The notes under the pieces were generated by a model. It saw nothing but the letters and a program-made list of their open reading frames with translations, did not search any database and was not told where the DNA came from. From contig CM043962.1 in assembly GCA_014529385.2 (NCBI GenBank), forward strand, positions 49,708,098-49,772,097: a DNA stretch of 64,000 bases. The letters run 5' to 3'. This stretch comes from Adiantum capillus-veneris (taxonomy: Eukaryota; Streptophyta; Polypodiopsida; Polypodiales; Pteridaceae). Of this stretch, positions 35,847-46,317 are shown piece after piece; position 1 is the stretch's first letter; each line of letters opens with the position of its first letter. A program made the translations under genes and the position numbers.

Positions 35847-35945
35847 GTGCGTGGAAGCAATCAAAGGGGTGTCAATCCTCTACTCAACCGACTAATTACT
35901 ACTTCCTACAGAGGTATCAAACCTAAATCTATGCCAATTGCTTCG
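35847..35945. other. Short spacer and copia target site
   Basis: It ends CTTCG (35941-35945), the left target duplication. The sequence it interrupts resumes at 40791. Confidence 0.6.
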
Positions 35946-36171
35946 TGTTGGAATTAGGGTTGCAGAGAAATGCACACAGCTTGGAGAAGACAAAGGAAGC
36001 TCAAGGCACACAATAGAGAGTGTGTTACTTAGTGTGCAATGGAAAGATAGATAGCCCTAGAGTGATGGGCGTATATACAATTCACGGGGAAAAAACCTCC
36101 TAAAGAGGGAAAAAATACCCCGGCGGTCCTAGTGTGTTCACACACATCACTACCACATGTATATGGTAACA
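35946..36171 (-). repeat. 3' LTR of copia element
   Basis: 226 bp with plus-strand ends TGTTGG and GTAACA, nearly identical to 40564-40790. It contains a TATATA motif near 36070 that could serve as TATA box on the minus strand. Confidence 0.95.
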
Positions 36172-36182
36172 AATCCCCCCTG
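36172..36182 (-). promoter_or_regulatory. Polypurine tract of copia element
   Basis: On the minus strand CAGGGGGGATT directly precedes the 3' LTR. Confidence 0.7.
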
Positions 36183-36246
36183 GAATGATGCGGTGAACAA
36201 GAGCTGGCACATGAGTAAAGGGAAGTGCCATGCCCTGAGGACAGGA

Positions 36247-37050
36247 TCAGTCTACAAAGGGGAGTAAGCCCAAAGCTTTGCGGAAAGCTTCAAGCTTCTC
36301 ACAAGACAATGCCTTTGTGAAAAGATCTGCAAGGTTGTCCTGTGTTGGCACATAAGCCAAGATGATCTCTCCTGCTGAGAGCCTCTCCCTGACATAGTGG
36401 TAATGCACCTCAATGTGCTTTGTGCGAGCATGAAAAACTGGGTTCCTCGCAACTGCCAATGCGCTCTGATTGTCAGTGTAGATAGTGTTGGCAGTGTCCT
36501 GTCCAACACCCAAATCAGCCATAAGGGGTCTGAGCCATACACACTCAACCGTAGCTTTGAAGACTGCCCTGTACTCAGCCTCACAACTCGAAGTGGCCAC
36601 AGTAGTTTTCTTCTTGCTCAACCATGATATACCTGAACTGCCAAACATGAAACAAAAACCACTTGTGGACACTCGCGTGTCAAAACAACCAGCCCAATCT
36701 GAGTCCGAAAAAGCATGTAAGTCTGGCGGCAATGATCCCCCCTTGGGATAAAACAAGCCAATATGTAAAGTGCCACTAAGGTAGCAGAAAATCCTCTTGA
36801 CAGCCTGCCAATGCTTAGACCCTGGGCTATGCATAAATCTACTGACCTGTGAGACTGCAAACTGAATATCTGGCCTCGTGTTGCATACATAAATGAGCCA
36901 GCCAACAGCAGTTTGGTAAAGAGTGACATCAGCAGGATCACCAACATCATGTAGACTCAACTTCAAACCTGTTTCCATGGGAGTGGCAATAGGTTTGCAA
37001 TCCTCAAGTCCAAACTTACATAGAAATGTCTCTATGTAACTTTCTGACAC
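36247..37050 (-). pseudogene. pol: Copia RNase H, C-terminal part of pol
   Basis: An open frame of 267 codons gives the end of the reverse transcriptase (MSESYIETFLCKFGLEDCKP) and a complete copia RNase H. Catalytic residues are visible in SDSDWAG, SCEAEYRA and YTDNQSAL, with TKHIEVHYHYVRE near the end. The natural stop follows LPFVD, 65 bp before the polypurine tract. It is separated from the upstream reverse transcriptase by frameshift and stop damage between about 37050 and 37200. Confidence 0.92.
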
Positions 37051-38464
37051 AAGGAAATACCACCATCACACTGCTTAAACTGTATACCCAAATAATGATG
37101 CAACAGCCCCAAATCTTTCATCTTGAAAGTAGCATTCAAATCAGCCTTACATTCAGCAATATGTCTCTCATTTGGTCCAGTGATCAGCAAATCATCAACA
37201 TAAAGAACCACAATGAGAAGTACATCACCCTCACGCTTACATACAATGTGGTTTCTGTTGGACTGTTACGAAAGCCTTGTTTGACCAAATGAGTGTCACC
37301 TTTCTCATACCAAGCACGAGGAGATTTCTTCAACCCATACAAAGCCTTGTTACATTTGCACACTTTGTCCTCTTGTCCTTTTATGACAAAACCGCGATGC
37401 TGCGTTACATAAACTTCCTCAAATATGTCACCATTCAAGAAAGCAGTAACAATGTCTGATTGATGTACATCCCAACCAAAATGAGCTGCCAATGCACATA
37501 GAAAACGCACAATAGTCATATGAAAAGTGGGAGAAAAAGTCTCTTCATAATCTATGCCTTTTTTCTGTGCATAACCCTTTGCAACAAGTCGAGCCTTATG
37601 GCGATCAATCTCACCATCCGGCATGCGTTTCAACTTGTAAACCCACTTCGTACCAATGGCCTTTTTGCTAGGAGGAAAATCACATAAAGTCCATGTGTCA
37701 TTTTCTATAAGTGCATCATATTCTGATTGCATGGCAGCCATCCAATTTTCTGAATTCTGTGCTTCATCAAAAGTCAAAGGTTCCTCAACATCATGTAAGC
37801 TAGACATAGCCAAAGCATAACAATCTGATGCATAAGATGCATGGCGAGAGCCTGAACGAGTACGACTAGACAAAGGTGCATCCAATTTACTGTCACGCAA
37901 AGTGTGCACCAGCCATTTTGGCATACCTCTAGCCTGCTCATTTTCAACCCTTTCCTCATCAAGTACATCATGTACATCTGCATCAGTAATAGGCTGGTCT
38001 AAAACATTTTTAGAAACTCCCACAGGCTGTACATTTGCCTCATTGGAACTTACATTCGTATTTCCACCACTGAAAAGAGGCAACAAAGTGTCATAAATGT
38101 CTTGTGAGCTTACATTACTGTCTCTAGTACATGACAGCAAGGGCTGAACATAATCTTCCACAAACACTACATCTCGAGAAACCAGAATACGTTTTGTTTG
38201 CGGATGATACAACCTGTAACCTTTGCTTTCATCACTATAACCAACAAAAATAAATTTGACAGCCTTATCATCCAATTTTCTGCGCTGCACTTGTGGCACC
38301 GAAGCATATGCCAAACAGCCAAAAACACGCAGGTGCTCAATAGAAGTCTTTCTATCATGCCATGCTTCATATGGAGTAATAGACTGCAAAGCTTTTGTAG
38401 GACACCTGTTAAGTACATAAGTGGCACACATGATGGCCTCAAGCCAAAAAGAATGTGGTAAAGC
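37051..38464 (-). pseudogene. pol: Copia integrase C-terminus and reverse transcriptase
   Basis: Reading leftwards from 38464: integrase C-terminal module (NRCPTKALQSITPYEAWH, FGCLAYASVP), an acidic linker, then reverse transcriptase from about 37740 (NDTWTLCDFPPSKKAIGTKW, HKARLVAKGYAQKKGIDYEE, YGLKKSPRAWYE). The catalytic LYVDD lies at about 37195-37210, just past a frameshift, so the box is intact but out of frame. A TAG/TAA stop at 38465 separates it from the integrase core. Confidence 0.9.
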
Positions 38465-38850
38465 TTAACTTTTGACCATACATCGTGCCATTTCCGTCAG
38501 TGACCTGTTTTTCCTCTCAGCAACACCATTTTGCTGAGGTGTATAAGGCACTATACATTGGTGTTTTATCCCACGACTAGCCAGAAATGCATTAAATTCA
38601 TGAAACATATACTCCCCCCCTCGATCGGAACGGAGGGTGCCCATAGTACATTTCGAGACATTTTCAGCCATAGCCAGAAATTGTTTGAAGCACATAAAAA
38701 CTTCGGACTTCGCTTTAAGCGGAAATACCCATGCATGCCTAGAGTAATCATCAATGAAAGTCACGAAGTACAGGTAATTGCCCAAGGAAGGAGTTTGCAT
38801 AGGCTCACAAACATCACTATGCACAAGAGGCCAGATGCAACAATTTCATC
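38465..38850 (-). pseudogene. int: Copia integrase catalytic core
   Basis: Asp in HSDVCEPM, Asp in RSDRGGEY and Glu in NGVAERKN form a complete DDE triad. The preceding zinc-binding segment is missing: coding jumps from the end of the protease region to the core at about 38850 with a frame change. Confidence 0.9.
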
Positions 38851-39540
38851 ACCGAAACTGAGATCATGAACTGTACATCTGTCATCCACAAATTTGACTA
38901 CAAGTCCAAGTCTAGCAAGTGAGGATACAGATAAGAGATTCTTCTTGATCCCAGGTACATAAAGTGCATCAACAAGTGTGAAGTAACTGCCATTAGCAGC
39001 AGTGAGCACAATCTTTCCAACTCCCTGAACTGGATAAGAGGCGTTGTTGGCACAAGTGACTGAATTCCCATGAGGGACAGACTCGAGAGAGGTAAACAAT
39101 TCACGATGTGAGGTAATGTGCTTTGTAGCACCACTGTCGAAATACCACACATGTGAATCTGCAGCAACTAACAAGCATGCATCATGGACAGCAGGATTGT
39201 AAGTGCACTCTGCGCTAAAATCCCATTCTGCATCAACATCAGCAACACAGTCTCCTTTCACAGAAGACTCAACAATGGCTGCATTTGTAGTCGAACCAGC
39301 ATTTGCAGTGGAACCACCCTCTTTCTTCTTAGCCTGTTTGGCCTTCAACTTAGGACACGACTTGATAAAGTGATCATTGGCTTTACAATAACGGCAACGC
39401 ATCTTCTTTTTGCCCTTATCACCAAAATTTCCAGACGAAGTACTGCCAGCAGAAGCATTAGGAACAGAATTTTTGCCACTCGCAGCAGAACCATAAGAAG
39501 TGGCTGCATTACTGTTACCACCCTTTCATTGAGAAGCAAT
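38851..39540 (-). pseudogene. pro: Copia zinc knuckle and protease
   Basis: CRYCKANDHFIKSC at about 39390 is the Gag zinc knuckle. The protease site WYFDSGATKHIT lies at about 39140 with the expected Asp-Ser-Gly. The region closes with LYVPGIKKNLLSVSSLARLG. A stop at 39547 separates it from the capsid part of gag. Confidence 0.9.
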
Positions 39541-39546
39541 AAAAGC

Positions 39547-40201
39547 CTATTCAACTGCACGCTGCCTAGTCCTATTTTTTCTAGAAAGTGACTCTTGCAA
39601 CAGCAATGTGCATAATGCATCAAACTTGACAACTTCAGGATTTCCTTGGGTCATCAGTCTCCAAGTACTAGCAAAATTCTGGTAGGAATCTGGTAAGGCA
39701 TCAAGAATAGTCTGCACAATGGAACTATCAGAAATGACTTCACCTGCAGAAATAAGGTGCTCATTGATATCCTTGACACTAGCAAGGAAAGTGTCCATAT
39801 CATCTTCCTCATGCATAATCGTCGACTCCAGCTCTTTACGCAGCAAAGAAATTTTAGCCTCATTGTGGCTTGCATAAAGACCTGTTAAAATATCCCAAGC
39901 CTGTTTTGCAGATTTTGCTGAACGGATGTGAGGAACAATGGTGCGCTTCACAGACAACGCAATCAATGCATGAACCTGCGCATCCTTAACATCCCAACGA
40001 GCTTGTTCTGCCGTAGGCAAAACAACTCTAACAGCTGCAATCCTTGCAGCTTGGACGTACATCAATGCCCTGCACAATGTTCCAGACACCCTTTGACACA
40101 AGAACATGTTGCATAATATAAGCCCACATAGGGTAGTTTTCCCCATCCAACCTGTCCTTAGCAGCAAACATCTTGAACACATCTGTGTTGTTGTCAGCCA
40201 T
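39547..40201 (-). pseudogene. gag: Copia gag (capsid part)
   Basis: Translation should start at ATG 40201 (MADNNTDVFKMFAAKDRLD). A frameshift at about 40060 moves coding to the frame with AWDILTGLYASHNEAKIS and ILDALPDSYQNFASTW, typical of the copia capsid domain. A TAG at 39547 ends the frame before the zinc knuckle. Confidence 0.88.
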
Positions 40202-40549
40202 GGTAAATGCTACACCTGATGTGAAAACTGCCCGAAAATAAGAGAAATGGAGCGGGAACAACCTGTGCTATATAGCACAAACCGTAGAAGACTGTAAGGC
40301 ACATGTTATGCAAAAAACGACACTGACAGAAATTCTGCACAAAATGACGAAATAGCCTGTGCAGTACTACTTGTAGCGGAAACGAAGGCCGAAATGAGCC
40401 CAAATCAAAATTCTGAGCAGACCAAGCTCTTCGAGTTCTCCCACAATATTTGTCGACCTGCAAACGCTCGCCAAAGCTCACTGAAATCGGAGAAAGTGAG
40501 TAGGCGTGTACTGGAGCAGCTGGCGACTAAGCCCGGGAGGACGTGACCT

Positions 40550-40561
40550 GCTCTGATACCA
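40550..40561 (-). promoter_or_regulatory. Primer-binding site (initiator tRNA-Met)
   Basis: The minus strand reads TGGTATCAGAGC two bases after the 5' LTR. This is the standard site complementary to the 3' end of plant initiator tRNA-Met. Confidence 0.95.
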
Positions 40562-40563
40562 AT

Positions 40564-40790
40564 TGTTGGAATTAGGGTTGCAGAGAAACGCACACAGCTT
40601 GGAGAAGACGAAGGAAGCTCAAGGCACACAATAGAGAGTGTGTTACTTAGTGTGCAATGGAAAGATAGATAGCCCTAGAGTGATGGGTGTATATACAATG
40701 CACGGGGGGAAAAACCTCCTAAAGAGGGAAAAAATGCCCCGGCGGTCCTAGTGTGTTCACACACATCACTACCACATGTATATGGTAACA
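40564..40790 (-). repeat. 5' LTR of copia element
   Basis: 227 bp, nearly identical to 35946-36171. It is followed by the right target duplication CTTCG. Confidence 0.95.
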
Positions 40791-41463
40791 CTTCGTGAAT
40801 GTGAAAGTGACCTATGACACTACCGCAAGCTAAAGGCCTATCAAATGGTCTCAAAACCTCACAAAACTCAAGGGAAGTCCTACACACACTAGTAGGCCGC
40901 TATCCCTATGGTCTCTGACCCCAAACCCTACCCCAATACCCCTATGAAACAATCGCGTAGAATGTCTGGTTGAGTATGACAGGTCACTATTTTTGAAACC
41001 TTATATGCCTAAACTGTTGCTCTACTCACCCTTGTCACGTGGATATGTTTAAACAGACAAACAGACAACTACAACTCACCAAAACTCTGATTGAAGCTCG
41101 CCGGTGAAGCTCCCGAGCCGAGACCGAACGCGTGAGCTGTTGATGTCTCCGTGTAGCTCTCCGCATGGGTAATGTTGCTGCTCTCCGTTCGCGATTACGA
41201 CCTCTCTCTCTCTCTCTCTCTCTCTCTCAGTCACACACAGTATGACACAAAGAAGATAAGGATATGATAATAATCATTAAGTGTTTCTAAAGTTACAAAA
41301 TTGGGTTTTATGCCCTCAACCTTGGGATGCCATAATGTCAAGATTACTTACTCTAATCCAGATTTTTACAAGCTGGAAGCTCTGGAGTAGCCCCAAATAA
41401 TGTACATGGTGAAGTGAATCCGTCAATTACAATTTAAGCCTCAAAGAGTATGTGTCCAGTTAA
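40791..41463. other. Target sequence of the copia element and a probable copia-like LTR
   Basis: No gene is visible. A short CT tract lies at about 41207-41228. The right part is probably the LTR belonging to the junction at 41464. Confidence 0.4.
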
Positions 41464-41530
41464 CACTCCCCCCTTCCTAGCTCATGTCGTCCCTTGACAT
41501 GACTTCAGAGATGAAGCTAGACCAAGCTGC
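41464..41530 (-). mobile_element. Probable polypurine/LTR junction of another minus-strand copia-like remnant
   Basis: The minus strand reads AAGGGGGGAG then TGTTAACTGG, the same arrangement as at 6678-6687. No second LTR or coding domain is attached. Confidence 0.35.
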
Positions 41531-41559
41531 ACAGCACAAGGGCAAGATATGCTTACAAC

Positions 41560-42261
41560 CGTAGAAGAAAAAGGATTTCAAGAACAAATGGACAAAGAAA
41601 TAGAGTTTTACTAGAAGCAAGCTATGGAAGAAGAACGCAAATTGCTACATGCTCTTTTAGGGAGTCAGAAGACTGCAGAGCAGTTACGAGAGAAGCGGAT
41701 AGCACATGTGCTACCAATGCCATTGTTAAAATATGAGCAGTTAGCAATCAAAAAGAAATTAGAGCAAGAGGAGCAAGTGCCTCTCTTTGATGGAGATATC
41801 CGCTCATATGAAGATGCCAAAAGGATAATTGATAGTCAGCCCAGATGGAGAAAACAATGCCTTCTAGACAACCCAAGGTATCTAATCAACTTGGTGGAAG
41901 CACCTAAAGAGCTACGGGAAGATCCCACTTTCTGCCCTACTTTTAGAGCACAAAGCTATGAGAAGGCTGCGACAATGGTGAAGAAGTACCCAACATGGTT
42001 AAATTACCCGGTTTTGCCTGGATCCCCGTTTGGAGAGAGAATAATAATATCTTATATGGTGAAAACCCTAAAGGGTGCCATACAAGAATATTGTGGATCT
42101 CTAGACCTCTCCTGCAGGATGCTCTCAAAGATCTGCAAGACACTTTTGGCTTGCCTTACTGCTTTCACGCTAGATGTATGCTCTCTATCGGAATTTTTGA
42201 ATCCTTATACACAGGAAGCAAAAATAGCTTGGTTGATAATGTGTCTAGGCCTCATGTAGAT
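41560..42261 (+). pseudogene. Coding remnant of unknown family
   Basis: A Glu/Lys-rich helical start (41624 onward, EEERKLLHALLGSQKTAEQL) is followed by a globular-looking segment (PRWRKQCLLDNPRYLINLV). A frameshift at about 41995-42005 is likely, because the second frame (LPGFAWIPVWRENNNILYGE ... DALKDLQDTFGLPYCFHARC) keeps protein-like composition to a TAG at 42262. I do not recognise the family. A DNA-transposon or gag product is possible. Confidence 0.35.
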
Positions 42262-42353
42262 TGATCTTAGACCTACGTAAGGATTTGGAGAGTCTCCGGG
42301 AGCGCCAAACTCATTTTTATTTTTTTGAGTTGCAGGGCGTCGCTATGTGTGTT

Positions 42354-42354
<1 letters not shown>

Positions 42355-42425
<71 letters not shown>

Positions 42426-42431
42426 TCTCTC

Positions 42432-42524
<93 letters not shown>
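42355..42524. repeat. (CT)n microsatellite, left of MITE
   Basis: 170 bp of CT with two CCCT interruptions near 42421 and 42441. It mirrors the GA tract on the other side of the MITE. Confidence 0.98.
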
Positions 42525-42528
<4 letters not shown>

Positions 42529-42782
42529 ACTAGGTTGTACATAAGTTTGTGACGCTCACTGCCCGACGTTAAAACTCACAAAAATACCGGCGTTGCTATG
42601 TGCATCGCTATGTGTGTCGCTATATAGCGACGTCGCAAAATTTTGTGTCGCTATATAGCGACGTCGTGAAATTTTGTGTCGCTAAATAGCACACACATAG
42701 CGATGCACATAGCAACACCGGTATTTTTGTGATTTTTAACGTCGGGCAATGAGCGTCGCACATTTTGTACAACCTAGTAGTG
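42525..42782. mobile_element. 258-bp hairpin MITE with CACTA ends
   Basis: It starts CACTACTAGGTTGTACA and ends with the inverse TGTACAACCTAGTAGTG. The complementarity extends through nearly all of both halves, with CGCTATATAGCG motifs at the centre, so the whole element can fold into one hairpin. The CACTA ends suggest a CACTA-family origin. The expected 3-bp duplication is not visible (TCT against AAA). Inverted CT and GA tracts directly outside would extend the hairpin. Confidence 0.75.
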
Positions 42783-42785
<3 letters not shown>

Positions 42786-42868
<83 letters not shown>

Positions 42869-42889
42869 GAGAGAGATAGATAGATAGAT
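42786..42889. repeat. (GA)n(GATA)n tract at the 3' end of LINE copy 1
   Basis: About 45 GA units and three GATA units touch the LINE 3' end, which reads (minus strand) CCTCCGAGGACGATAATAAA before the repeat. Confidence 0.9.
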
Positions 42890-42920
42890 TTTATTATCGT
42901 CCTCGGAGGTCAAATATGAC

Positions 42921-44486
42921 CTATGGGACCAAAGTTACATGTGATGTAGTATGTGTATGGCTAATGAGTGACTCTCGATGCTCCAAAATTGTAGTGATGA
43001 GAGTCGCAATGGAGAGCCCACACTTTGGCTGGGAGAGGAAAGTGTGTAGGTCTAAGTTATGGCTGAAAATGTGAGAGAAGCAAGTTCGGATGTGATCAAA
43101 AGCTGGGCACTCTAGCAGTGTGTGGTACTCAGACTCTCGAACTTGCAGTGAGCATAATGTGCACAATCGATTTGACTCTTCTCCATTGCCCCAACGCCCT
43201 ATCTCGCATCGAAGGAAATGGGAGCTAAGCCGAATCGCTGCAATAGTGCGTATCGCGGACAAGGGAATAGGCTCAAGCATGTAAGTGTGAGTACGGTTTC
43301 CTCTCTCAGCGAAGAACATGGTTTTGTAGTTGGGGGCAATATAGGTGGTGTAATGTATGAAGCGTGACCCACCGGATTTCTCCCAAGCCGTAATACATTG
43401 GCATTGTAGAAAAGCTTCATTCACTTGAGAGTCAATTGAAGCATCATGTAGCAAGTGTAATGCATCCCATCTCCCAAACCACTTCTTTATGTCTTGCATC
43501 CATCCCGTGCTCAAGATCTTGCTTTTATGCGTCTTTTGAACTTTTTTGCTTGCTTCCCATGCAATTGTAGGAAGTCGATGTGAGGGGTTTTGACGCATCT
43601 TTATCATGTACTCCACAACCCTTTCCATGCCCATAACCTCAATTGGAAGAGATCCCGACTCAAGAAGTAGGAGCATATATGGTGTTTGTGTCTTAACTTG
43701 GAGAAAGTTTGTAAGAAAACGCTTTTGGACATTCTCAAACTCTTTCCAAGTAGACTTTGAGATGCTCCCGCCCCACACTTCAACTCCATAAAGAAGAACC
43801 GGTGTCACCAATGCATCAAAAAGATACTTCTTGAGAACCCAACACTTGATGTTTCCCGCATTACACATGTTCTCAAATGCATAATATGCTCTCTTTCCCG
43901 CTTCCAAACGACGCATAGCACATTCATGCCACTTGTGATTGGATGGAACCTCAAGGCCAAGGTACTTAAAGCTCTCAACAACTTCAAGTGTCTCGTTGTT
44001 GTACACAATGCATGGCTTCTCCTTATGGTTGGTTTTCACAAGCATAACCTTTGTTTTGGATTCATTTACAATCAGCCCACTATGCAAGCAAAAGTTCTCA
44101 AGGACAACCATAAGCTTTTGTTCATCTTCTGAAGTGTGTGCTAGAAGCACTATATCATCCGCATACAACAAAAGCATGATTACCGCATTGCAAATAGTGA
44201 CCTCTTCAATGCCTTCTTCTTGCATAAAGTCAAGTACCATTTGTTCCAATTGATCGATGCATATACCAAAGAGAGTTGGTGACAATGGACATCCTTGTTT
44301 AACCCCAATAGTGCTTACAAAAATTTCTGAAATTTCTCTTCCCGTGCGCAATTGACAAATGACCTTCTCATAGATTCGAGAAACCGCAAGCATAAACTCA
44401 CTTGGCACTTGGAGTTCTTCCATCCTTCTCCACAAATTGTTACGTGGAATCATATCAAAGGCTTTCTTAAAGTCCACAAACAACAA
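42921..44486 (-). pseudogene. LINE copy 1 ORF2: reverse transcriptase and C-terminal domain
   Basis: 521 open codons. Reverse transcriptase motifs in order: FVDFKKAFDMIPR, GVKQGCPLSPTLFG, LLLYADDIVLL (catalytic), KTKVMLV and FKYLGLEV. After the thumb comes the C-terminal region with CTLCSLQVRESEYHTLLEC, a C-x2-C...H-x4-C zinc-ligand pattern. It is the C-terminal half of one ORF2 protein; a frameshift at about 44470 separates it from the upstream part. Confidence 0.95.
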
Positions 44487-45532
44487 TACAATCGCTTGCC
44501 TTTCAACCGACTTTCCTCCATGAGAACACGAAGAGTGACAAGATGATCAATGGTGCTATGGCATCGACGAAAACCCGCTTGTCCCTTTGCACGCTTGTCA
44601 TTCTCTTCAGCCCAATCACTCAATTTCATCTCCATTATGCACCCAAACAACTTTGCCATAAGAGACCCAATCATTATAGTCCGGTAGTTGCTTATATTCT
44701 TTACATCCCCTCCTTTATGCAAAGGCTTAACCCAATTAGTACTCCAATCATAAGGCATACCATGTTGAAGTGCAAGGTTGAACATATCACACATCCACTC
44801 ATGGGTAAAATCTCCCGTCCATTTGATCATCTCCGGCTTGATACCTTGAAGATCTCCCGCTTTGCGAGTGGCCAACTTTTCAAGCCCACTGCATACATCC
44901 TCAATAGTAAAAAAAGACGGCATACATGGGAGTGAACCATAAAATGGCATTTTTTCAGTATTTGCTTGCTCATATAATTGCCTACAATGTGTGTACATAT
45001 CCACTAAACTCAAGTTACCAAAATTCTCAACCCGCTTGCCTCTCAAGTTTCTCCAAAATCTTCCACATGCATGTGCCTTTTCTTGGACTTGAAATTCTTG
45101 TTGCTTTACTTCCCATCTTCTTCTCTTCTTTTGAATCAATGCCTTGTATGTATGCAAATGACTTTGATAGTTGTCTTTGTCCATAGTTGCATCAAGATTT
45201 ATCAAGGACTTTCGAGCATCTTGACATTCTTTATCAAACCACCTTTTGCGTGATCTATCTTTGTTGATACCATGGAGATGCTTTATAGCAAAGCATTCTT
45301 CCGCACAAGAACAAATAGCTTTCTTGAAAGATTCCCATTTAGTTTCCAATGGTGCATCACATTGAAGCTTTGTCATCCATAATTTTTGCTCAACCATTTC
45401 AATGTACATTGGTGCCCGTTTGAAATCCATACATAGTGATAACTTCTCTTTCCTTTGGCTGAGATTATCATGCTTAGTTGCTTCTCCACATGAAAGGTCA
45501 ATACATAAGCTGCCATGGTCGGATTCCGGGGT
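44450..45532 (-). pseudogene. LINE copy 1 ORF2: linker and start of reverse transcriptase
   Basis: It continues from the endonuclease end (TPESDHGSL at about 45530, the SDH motif with the catalytic His). Then come a basic linker (DRSRKRWFDKECQDARK) and reverse transcriptase motifs 0-2 (ATRKAGDLQGIKPEM, NWVKPLHKGGDVKNISNYR). Loss of frame near the end leads into 44486. Confidence 0.9.
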
Positions 45533-46311
45533 CTATTGACCAAACATAAAACTCTTTATGCGATACATGATGGCTTCAGAGAGTAGCATATAGTCAATCA
45601 CACTATCCCCATTATGTCTCCTACATGTAAATCCATTGGTTCCACTCCACAAAGATACACCATTGGCAATGAGCATACCCATGCTATTACACATGTGTAA
45701 AAGTAACTTTCCATAGTGATCCGGCTCTTTCCCATCCATTGAAGTACGATCATACAAGTGAACTTCCTCCAACTCCCTTGAAATGTATGGCATATCAAAT
45801 TGTTGAGTATCATGTTGCAATGTTTTTGTGCGAGCATTCATATCCCCAAATACAATAACATAACCTTCACCTTTGAAATAAGCAATGTCCTCTTCCAATC
45901 AGAAAATGGTTGATCTCTATCCATGCAAGCATAAAAGGGAGAATCATGATGAGGAATGTAGCAACCGGCTACAAAAATGGGTGCTCTTTTTGGTGTCATA
46001 ATTTTCAGCCATACATAATGTTTGTACTTGTCATCTTTCACAATTGATACAAAATCTTCCAATCCTTTCTTAACCATACATGCTAACCCTCCTTGTCCTC
46101 TTCGTTGCTTGAGATTCTTTGACCACATCAATGAATGTACATTGTAATCCTCCAAGCCGTTAATCCTTTGTGTATCATGCTCCCAAGTTTCAACAAGAAG
46201 TACAAAATCGGCTTTGCTTGTTAGTTCATCAATGCCAACCCCTGCATTCCATGGGTATCCATTACAATTACAAAAGCATATTTTCAATTGTAACTCGGTC
46301 TCATAGGTCAC
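45533..46311 (-). pseudogene. LINE copy 1 ORF2: apurinic endonuclease
   Basis: Two overlapping frames give one endonuclease. The N-terminal part (46311-45838) has FCNCNGYPWNAG and LLVETWEHD, whose Glu binds metal. The C-terminal part (45898-45533) has VFGDMNAR and SVIDYMLLS. A frameshift at about 45890 splits them. The start reads GTG where copy 2 has ATG. A TAG before TPESDH separates it from the rest of ORF2. Confidence 0.9.
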
Positions 46312-46317
46312 GCATCC

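Larger units (their letters stand above)
35946..40790 (-). mobile_element. Full-length Ty1/copia retrotransposon
   Basis: Two ~226-bp LTRs enclose gag, protease, integrase, reverse transcriptase and RNase H, in copia order, all on the minus strand. The primer site is complementary to initiator tRNA-Met. CTTCG occurs directly outside both ends (35941-35945 and 40791-40795). The LTRs differ at only a handful of bases by eye, so insertion is fairly recent. Even so the polyprotein has frameshifts, an in-frame stop and a deletion of the integrase zinc-binding region. Confidence 0.97.
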
